Below are positions 56,800-64,000 of a DNA stretch of 64,000 nt, one piece after another. Source of the DNA: Isoetes taiwanensis (lineage: Eukaryota; Streptophyta; Lycopodiopsida; Isoetales; Isoetaceae); assembly GCA_021234155.1 (NCBI GenBank), contig JAJEKV010000021.1, forward strand, positions 15,699,563 through 15,763,562, read 5' to 3'. How positions within the stretch are numbered: position 1 is the first letter of the stretch; each line of letters starts with the position of its first letter. The notes under the pieces were generated by a model, which saw nothing but the letters and a program-made list of their open reading frames with translations, did no database searches and had not been told where the DNA came from. The translations under genes and the position numbers were made by a program.

Positions 56800-58080
56800 T
56801 TTAATTTTGGATCCTACGGCCAGGGAAATTAGAAAAGACAAGTAATTGTCTGCCGGAGTTTTGGCTCGTCGGAGTTTGGCGTTCCTTCCACCGCAAGTAT
56901 CCGATGCTGTGTGACGGCCTGTCTTGTTCCCTTTTTTCGTTCTTTTAGGAAGAACTGCATAAAGCATGTACAGAAGCCTATTATGAGATCCTGCCTTCCC
57001 GCATGGAGGAGTTACGTGGTGCAAAAACCTGATAGGGCAGGTTGAGTGATAATGGACGACCCATTACTTGAATATGGCTGCAAAGTGGAGCTGAGGCCAT
57101 GATTTTTTTTGGGAGAAAGAAACATGGTTGCAAGGGCATAATTATTGAAGGTAGAAAGGTGGAGGTCTACTGCTATCTGGAAGCCATTGTTTCTGAGAAG
57201 GAATCAGTTCTTCTTCTTGGTAACATGTAAAAGGAAGCATATAAGAGATTTTAAAGGGAGACCTCCTTTTATAGAAGCTATATAGACCCATGAAATAACG
57301 ATAGAGTGTTTAGATTGACAGAAAAGTGGCAGTTCAGGTAAAACGTTAACATCAAAGTTCAGCAGGATGGCCAATCTGCGGAAGTTTTTTTGCAGCTTTT
57401 ATAACTGGATGTTTAATCCTAGTGTAAGACATGATGATTTTTATGTTTCATTCTTGCCATCCTAATGAAAAACCATGGTTCGGAGATTTTCCAGGCCTCC
57501 AGTGGCCTTCTAGTTTCGATATGAAGGAAAGCTGTTATTTGCAGATGAGGCAATTGTTTCTTTTGCACAATTAGCTATTTCGAAATATTTTTGAACTTAA
57601 CAATTTCTGGCTTTTCTTAACGCTTTAGCATGCAGTGCATGATTTGATTTAGGAGACTTCTTTGCATCTGTTGTATTTGGTTGCAGTTTAAAAGGCTCTG
57701 ATAATCCAGCTGCTTAAATTTTGATGGGGCTTGTGACTCGACCATGTAGAGGTCAGTTTCCTTGTTCCCTTCCATTATGTTCCTTCGTGGGTAACCGAAT
57801 CGATACCAAACCTTGAAGAGCTTCTTAATATATAATTTGCAATGTCCTGGTAACATAGCATAAGGAGGATTTGGATTGTAGTTGTGACAATACTAATTTC
57901 TTAAATCTTCTTTATCTGCTTATGCTTGTCCAATGGAACATGTAATTGGCAGACTTTATACATAAGATAGTTTGTAATGCACTGCAAATTGTATATTCTC
58001 TTTAACACTCTTCAGATGGTCTTCAAGACACTTTCTGTAGCTAGTGATTAGATTTATTCCCGTCAGGAGGATATAAAGAG
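56800..58080. other. No gene seen
   Basis: Short frames without motifs. No divergent gene is visible beyond the PSRP1 promoter. Confidence 0.4.
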
Positions 58081-58088
58081 CACTCTAT

Positions 58089-58319
58089 ATGGCAGTCTCT
58101 GACTTGGAAAAGCCAACTACTCAAAGTGTTTCTTATGCAGAGGTGTGAGAAACCGTTTATGATAACACCATGTTTTGTGGGTATTGACATTATTTTATGA
58201 CAATTTTTTTTTCAGTGCATCATTCAAATTGGAAAACTGGCTATAGGATTAGAAGAATCTGCAGAAGCAAGTTCTCAACTCCTTGCTCACATTATTCATG
58301 TTGCACGTCTTACTACAGG
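58089..58319 (+). CDS. Two candidate exons of an unidentified gene
   Basis: ATG at about 58089 opens MAVSDLEKPTTQSVSYAE, ending at GCAGAG/GTGTGA (58142). After about 75 bp a T-rich acceptor (TTTTTTTTCAG, ending 58215) starts an open stretch, CIIQIGKLAIGLEESAEASS then QLLAHIIHVARLTT, ending at CTACAG/GTATAT (58319). Joined, they stay in frame. The peptide looks like a regular helix-rich protein, but I do not recognise it and found no convincing third exon. It could be a truncated gene copy. Confidence 0.3.
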
Positions 58320-58644
58320 TATATTAAATATATGGCCAAACTGCAAACCACATGAGTTCTATTATTTCTTTCTAATTTAGGTTTGACGTTTGACTACTTG
58401 TCAAGTTCGATGGCAGCATTGTTATAGGTTTGTACAAAGAGCATTAGGATAAGATTAAGATAGCTTGTTTTTTACGAAAGCAACTGTCAAAAACTCATTT
58501 TGCAAATAATGTGAATGGAAAATCATTATGTGAACATTGTAAATAAAAAGTATGATTTTCACATCGCCATATAATCATGAGGCTGCTTTTCGATCATTAC
58601 TACAAATGTCGTTCCTAATGTAAAATAGTTGTCTTCGTCTGCAG

Positions 58645-58704
58645 GCGTGCATATTACTTGAGCATTTACTTGAGGCGTGCATATTACTTGAGCATTTACT
58701 TGAG
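58645..58704 (+). repeat. 30-bp tandem duplication, in-frame
   Basis: The unit GCGTGCATATTACTTGAGCA plus ten bases is repeated exactly at 58645 and 58675. It follows an acceptor-like CGTCTGCAG and in one frame encodes ACILLEHLLE twice. It cannot be spliced in phase to the exon ending at 58319. Confidence 0.8.
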
Positions 58705-59009
58705 GTTGGCAAAATTTGGGGAAATAAATTTCTGTAAGGATTATTAGATGCAAGTAATTATGCTATGTGCTGATGAGTCACAACATCATATTTGGAGATT
58801 GCCTGGGTGCATGAGACCAATTATTACATCAGTTTATGTGCAGCTAGGGGAGCATTGTAGCCATCTACACATGTGCAAATACAATATGATTGAAACGAGC
58901 AAGGATACAGAATTGAAGCCTAATGACAAAACTATTGGAGTGGAGCTAAGTGGAGATAACTTGCCCAATGTAATTGGTCAGGGACCAAAAAGAGCAACTA
59001 AATATTAAT

Positions 59010-60180
59010 TGGAAGTTCTACAAGAAAGGTGGCACACCATCCCAAAACAATCTCTTGCATTGTGCACTGCTCAAAAACATTAGGCCAAGGGATGAAGAGC
59101 AAGCTTTGATAATAAGGCAAAATGGTTGGAATGAAATGCTACTGAATCTTTAAAGCTCAAACACAACATTGCTGCTGTTATTGTTGTTTCCAAAAGCAGT
59201 AGTCAAAACCACACAAAACTGCAAGTGCTACAGGCCATCTACTACAGAATGGACATGTGCCACATATCATTGCCTTCTTCATCAAGATGTTTAAAGTTTA
59301 CTGTATTGGTTAATCGTGATAACCTCTAATTCAAAGATTTGTCTACTCGTGACACTTGTAACTTTTGATGAGAAAATTCTATAATAGCTTAATATAATAT
59401 CCTCGAGAACCTAGTATATGTATTAACAAAATGAACAACCCCAACAGCTCTAAATCACAAAGCAAACAAGCAACTATTGCTTAACATCTTAATTTTAATT
59501 TGTTATCCTTTTGTTATACCTCCAAAATACCAAATTCAATGTTCAATGAACCAATTGCTTAATTCCTTGTCTTCAAGTAACACAAAAACAACGTCGCAAA
59601 TACATTACTATGCATAAACAATTCTTCTAGACCCATCAAACATCCAATAGCTTTTACATAAAACTTGCTTCAAAAACTTCAAGTACTAGACCTTAACTTA
59701 AGCGCACGCTACCAGACGAATAACTAATAGCAATGACAAATAATTTGAACTTCAATGTCCTAAATTGATACCCACTTAGGCACAGAAAATTATTTGTTTC
59801 CATGAAACCTAATAAACGCTAAATTAATTCTCAATCCAATCTCCATCTGTCTCCAACAAATAAAAAAGAATGCAGAAGCCAAAAACTCGATATTGTAGCT
59901 TTCTCTTCAAACACAATAATTTCTTACCCAAATCCACTATGCAACCCATCCATTTCAACCAATTCCCCAAGCCTGCCTCAAAGGAATCCTAGCTGAAGAA
60001 TCTTCCTAGAAGCTTAATACCTTTTTAAATACGCTTGAACGGTATAGATTCCCAGCTAGGTCCACATCCAATCCAAAGTAAAGACTGCTTTGCTTGCATG
60101 GTCAGGATAGCTCTTTGCTGACAACAATCCATTACTTGCCATGTTTTACATGTTTTATAGAATTGTCTTCTTCTGCCTTT
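59010..60180. other. No gene seen
   Basis: AT-rich, no recognisable feature. Confidence 0.4.
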
Positions 60181-60182
60181 GG

Positions 60183-60320
60183 ATGTATAACAATATAGAC
60201 CTGAACATGGATGCTGATCATGGTGCTAAAAAGCATGGCATAAAAGAAGGAACTAAGCTTGTCCTTTACCACTGGTTGAAAGAAAATGACAATCAGCGCT
60301 GGAAGATGGTTCCGGTCTGA
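60183..60320 (+). pseudogene. C-terminal fragment resembling an EUL-type (Euonymus-like) lectin
   Basis: The frame from 60183 to the TGA at 60320 reads YNNIDLNMDADHGAKKHG, GIKEGTKLVLYHWLKEN and DNQRWKMVPV, then stops. The D-G-T-x-(I/V)-V-L-x-x-W then D-N-Q-x-W-K-(I/M)-V-P pattern is that of the C-terminal part of plant EUL lectin domains, which bind carbohydrate. Only about 45 residues are present. The rest of the domain is not visible upstream, so this is a gene fragment or a last exon whose partners lie outside what I can recognise. Ricin-B-type domains share the NQ-x-W motif and are the alternative. Confidence 0.4.
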
Positions 60321-60720
60321 TTTCCTTATGTAAAGAGTGCTACAAATAAGCTTACAAGCTTACAGTTTGCTTAATGAAAATGTAGCTTTATATAAGCTTA
60401 ACACTGCTTGATGAGAATATGTTTTGAATCTTTGATGAAAAATGTGCCTATGTGTGTTTTATTTAATGGAATTCCTTTGTGTATGCAAACATGACAATCG
60501 TCTCAGCTATTGTACCAAACTTTAAGCTCTATTACTAAATCCTAATGTTATCTTCAACACTATGACCAAGCCTTAAGTTCTAGTACTAATTAGTGCTTTT
60601 AATAATGCTCCCTTAGTGCTTTTGCTTCCATCATGATCCCTTGGCATTGAAGTTTTGATTACATGAACGAATATAATATATCAGTCTTGTACATATGCAT
60701 CGAAGAAAGTAAAAGATAAA

Positions 60721-60830
60721 CTTTTGGATTTGCAAATCCAACCCATTTGCACAATATAGCATTCTAGATGATAGACTTTTGGATTTGCAAATCCAACCCA
60801 TTTGCACAATATAACACTCTAAACGATAGA
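60721..60830 (+). repeat. 55-bp tandem duplication with a palindrome in each unit
   Basis: Units start at 60721 and 60776 (CTTTTGGATTTGCAAATCCA). Each contains the perfect 14-bp palindrome GGATTTGCAAATCC. Confidence 0.9.
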
Positions 60831-61404
60831 AATGTGTGACGACCACTTAGGGTGCTTTCCCATGGGCTGAAATTCAAATTGCTACAATTAAAATAACAAC
60901 AAAAACCCATCTGCCTAGCCTTGTTCCCAACCCTGCAGTTCTGCTAGTTTGTTTTCTTTTTCAAGAACACATCCTAAAGCATAGGGGGTAAGCTTGCCCC
61001 CCTCACGCTCTTTATCCCTCGTCCGTGGCCCATGTCATTAGCTAACACGCCAGCTGGCGCACGTGTCCCGCTACCGAGGCTTATAGGCCCCTGCGACCAC
61101 ATAAGCCTCCCACCCTATGGTTCCCATGCGCATTTTTTCTCACGAATTTCCCTACTTCCTAATATCGAGGCTTGCTTAGCCTCCTACCGTGCCTAATCAT
61201 CATATGATTGGAACAAACGCGGAGATATTAGGCTCAGGTTTGCTGTGATTAAGGCTTGTTTAGGCACTGCTACATCTCTTGAAGGGATCCACGGATTTCA
61301 TCCCCAATGGCTCAATCGATTATAGGGGCAATTATTGAACCAATTTGAACAGTTAGGGGTACAAAGGCACTGCTTCCTCTCAATGTCCTTGCCTATATAT
61401 GTCA

Positions 61405-61597
61405 TGAACCTACGCGAGAACAAGGAAAATACGCGGAAAATACGCAAGAAATACGAAAGAAATACGCCAAGATCGGCAAAGAATCTGATATATGAACAGG
61501 AATCAAGAGTACAATGGCCCGAAGGCAAGCAGGAACACGAGACAGATGCCTAGAAGGCTCAAGACTGGCGTTGAACTGGAATGGTTCGACAAGAAGG
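61405..61597 (-). mobile_element. Partial copy of the second LTR family
   Basis: Matches 44366-44558 from TGAACCTAC to GACAAGAAGGA with few differences; similarity ends abruptly at 61597. On the minus strand this is the 3' end of the LTR. Its 5' part is absent. Confidence 0.75.
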
Positions 61598-61660
61598 AAA
61601 CGCGTGCTAGGCGACAAATACATTAAACAATTAAGGGGGGAGGGCGGGTTTCAAAGAATA

Positions 61661-61755
61661 GAGAATAAGCAGGGGGAAGCCCCTCCCCTGCATGGTTTCA
61701 AAGAATAGAGAATAAGCAGGGGGAAGCCCCTCCCCTGCATGGTTTCAAAGAATAG
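61661..61755 (+). repeat. 47-bp tandem duplication
   Basis: The unit GAGAATAAGCAGGGGGAAGC followed by CCCTCCCCTGCATGG starts at 61661 and 61708, with a partial third start at about 61755. Confidence 0.85.
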
Positions 61756-62284
61756 ATAATAAGCTACTGCTGAGAGAGAAGAGGAAGCGCCAATGAGACG
61801 TTGATGAAGAACCTTGCCTAATATAGCAATCTCCCAACCAGAGAAAGCATGCAATGCATGCATGCGGGACATCATGCTCGCCCCCTCTAGAATCTCGATC
61901 CGAGGGCTCGGGTCGATGGGATTCCAGGGGCTCACATGAAAACGACAAAAACCTCCCGAATAGAAGAGAACTTCCTTATCAAAACGGGATCCAGGGAAAA
62001 AGGCAAAGATTATGGCCAAAGAAGAGGCAAGGACATGCCATAACATGAAAGAAACGCCAAATTGGTCAGTCCAAGCAGGGAGAAGCCCCTCCCCTACATG
62101 GTTTCGAAGAATAGAGAATAAGGTACTGCTAAGAGAGAAGAGGAAGTGCCGATGAGACGTTGATGAAGAACCTCGCCTAATATAGCAAACTCCCAAGCAG
62201 AGAAAGCATGCAATGCATGCATGCGAGACATCATGCTCGGCCCCTCTAGAATCTCGATCCGAGGGCTCGGGTCGATGGGATTTT
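61716..62284. repeat. 210-bp direct repeat, 359 bp apart
   Basis: 61716-61925 matches 62075-62284 with modest divergence. Both copies keep a minus-strand frame with NPIDPSPRIEILEG, MMSRMHALHAFS and LHQRLIG. I do not recognise this peptide. Confidence 0.8.
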
Positions 62285-63275
62285 AGAGAATACTCTGGAT
62301 GTGCACCCTTGTGGTTTTCTCTTCAACTATAAAAATTGCTCCTATATGTAATTCCTCTAGGCTGCCAAAAACAACAAGTGCATGCTGGGTTCTATAAATG
62401 ACAGGCCCATCTATATCTACACTCTAGTCTATGCTCTCTTTATTGAATTCTAGAGAGGGAGATTTGTAACATCTCTAGATATGGAAAATTCTAAATTCAT
62501 AATTGAATGGGGCTTAAAATGGAATTATTTTAAGAGGGATTATAATTGTTCAATAAAGTGAGAAGTGGCAAGAAAAGGGTTAGTTAGAGAGAATGTTTGA
62601 GAAAGGGGCATCATTTTCTTGAAAGAGAAAGTTATTACGAATGAACAGGAAGAAATGAGAAAGGGATCTAATTAAGGTAGGCTTTCAAGTCTGTCCATTT
62701 CTGTTCTTAATCTTTGCCAATTTGTATGCTAATTTGTAAGAATGTTGAATAATCAATCTGAAATACTTTCTTGAATCTAACACAAAGTTTGATCCTTTGT
62801 TTAATTCGATTGACAATCTTTTTCATAATCAGATATGGCTACAAATGGATTACGATAAGATGCACAATGTATACGAAATTTATATGTTACATCTAGATTC
62901 TTAATTCAATAAATGTGGTCCAACACTGATATAAGATTGAGAGTCAAGGATCCTTTTATCATTCAAAGATCCAATTTGTAGTTTTCTTTTGAAACTTTGG
63001 TTGTGCTCTTCGTCTAAATCCGCTTTGTGTATCATGCTTTAGCTTTTTAAAAATGGAGCAAAGGTCGTGGAACACAACAAGTCATTTTAGAATCCATGTT
63101 AGGTAGAACAAAAAGGAAATAAGAAAACAATAAGACCTATCAGAACCTAGATAGAACCCATGTTCTTACTTCTAATCTTATGGTAGTCTATCATTAGATG
63201 GAAAAATAAAAGCTACATGTTCTTGCTCAAAATCGCATCACTAGAGGTCACAAGTCTAGTTTCTAGGTTAAAGCA
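62285..63275. other. No gene seen
   Basis: AT-rich, no motif. Confidence 0.4.
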
Positions 63276-63361
63276 TTGCTGTTAGAAAGAAATGGACCTA
63301 TTAACTTACTAGAAGAAAACTGTAGGTATTGGAGTCTTAAAGAGCTCTCTTTGGTAAGGGT

Positions 63362-63425
63362 TGTGGTCTCTCGTGAAGCAGACAGCCATGTGATCGTCAC
63401 ACTAGCCAAGGTTCGAATCTGGCCT
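63362..63425 (+). other. tRNA-like / SINE-head-like sequence
   Basis: A B-box match (GGTTCGAATCTGG, about 63410) lies 22 bases after a small stem TGTGA-TCG-TCACA placed like an anticodon arm, with GTGGTCTCTCGTG upstream as a weak A-box. The acceptor stem does not close. A decayed SINE or tRNA relic is likely. Confidence 0.3.
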
Positions 63426-63569
63426 ATGTCCTTTCAATATCATCATGGGTCTAAGACTTATCTCCTTTGTTTAAATACGTGTAAAGAAAGACCCACAACT
63501 GGCCAATGCTTATATGGTTATGTTTCAAATGAACTAACCAATGCTTGTAATAAAATAGACCTAGAGTGA

Positions 63570-64000
63570 TTAGGTTTTAGACGTGAACGTTCGAAATATA
63601 TAGTAAATTTTCTTAATTCTTTTAATAAGATAAGCTACATATTCTAAACGAGGTGCACCTTGGACTACCACAATCATCGGATTCGTCGATCCTACGACCC
63701 AGATCATATGTTGGGGCCTCTGGGCATCTCTCGTTTCGCTTATAGTTGTTTATAATTGGAGGCGTCTATGATTTTGAAATATGAAATACGATTTTGCCTT
63801 AGGTTTTGAGGGAATATCGAGCCTCTATACGACTTTGCCTAAGATTTTAGAATATGAAATACGGGGGCTTGAACCTCTACCAAAATAATTCAATGTCTTA
63901 ATAAGACTACTTTAACCAATGTACCCAATGAGCTAATGTAATTATTTTCTATCTTGAATCTATGCCTCCCCTCTGAACATTTCTCAAAACATGAAAATCA
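63570..64000. other. No gene seen; weak repeat
   Basis: AATATGAAATACG with GACTTTGCCTAAG-like text occurs twice (about 63777 and 63850). Nothing else recognised. Confidence 0.35.

Overview
This is plant nuclear DNA. It is AT-rich, gene-poor and full of decayed retrotransposons. The evidence is a nuclear gene with five GT-AG exons for a chloroplast ribosome factor, an intronless GRAS regulator gene, plant-type L1 LINEs with a zinc-finger (zf-RVT) tail, chromodomain Ty3/gypsy and Ty1/copia remnants, and a PIF/Harbinger relic. Two genes in 64 kb among old nested elements suggests a large gymnosperm-like genome, but that is an inference; the sequence alone does not name the species.

Layout. 0-4.2 kb: two decayed LINE ORF2 tails on the minus strand. 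4.6-15.95 kb: a chimeric segment (LINE fragment on minus, gypsy pol fragment on plus) occurs twice, nearly identical. The second copy is split by a 1.34-kb LINE-like insert, and its gypsy part runs on through RNase H. Between the copies lie two arrays of a degenerate 12-bp TGACTAAT-type repeat, which bracket about 5.5 kb holding an unidentified, broken reading frame with an acidic tail. 16-23.9 kb: no gene, but a family of inverted repeats built on GGGGAGGTTTCC, densest just upstream of the GRAS gene. 23.95-25.49 kb: GRAS gene on plus, with a TATA box and G-boxes upstream. 28.1-29.5 kb: a gypsy LTR. 30-33 kb: transposon-related fragments, one of them PIF/Harbinger. 33.4-38.46 kb: a LINE with ORF1 and ORF2, cut at 38,460 by the LTR of a minus-strand chromodomain gypsy element (38.46-44.36 kb) that has lost its 5' part and abuts a different, solo-like LTR (44.37-44.87 kb). 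48.0-49.5 kb: copia fragment. 51.6-53.7 kb: repeats of a GC-centred dyad, in opposite orientations at the two ends, with a duplicated G-box pair between them. 54.6-56.3 kb: the PSRP1 gene on minus. 58-64 kb: candidate exons, a fragment resembling an EUL lectin, more duplications and a tRNA-like relic.

Only the GRAS gene and PSRP1 look intact. The first is a predicted nuclear transcriptional regulator. The second is a ribosome hibernation factor of the chloroplast. Nothing suggests they work together. Everything else is mobile DNA, its debris, or sequence in which I see no gene. No search or alignment program was run: family assignments come from motifs recognised by eye, and repeat boundaries were read by hand.
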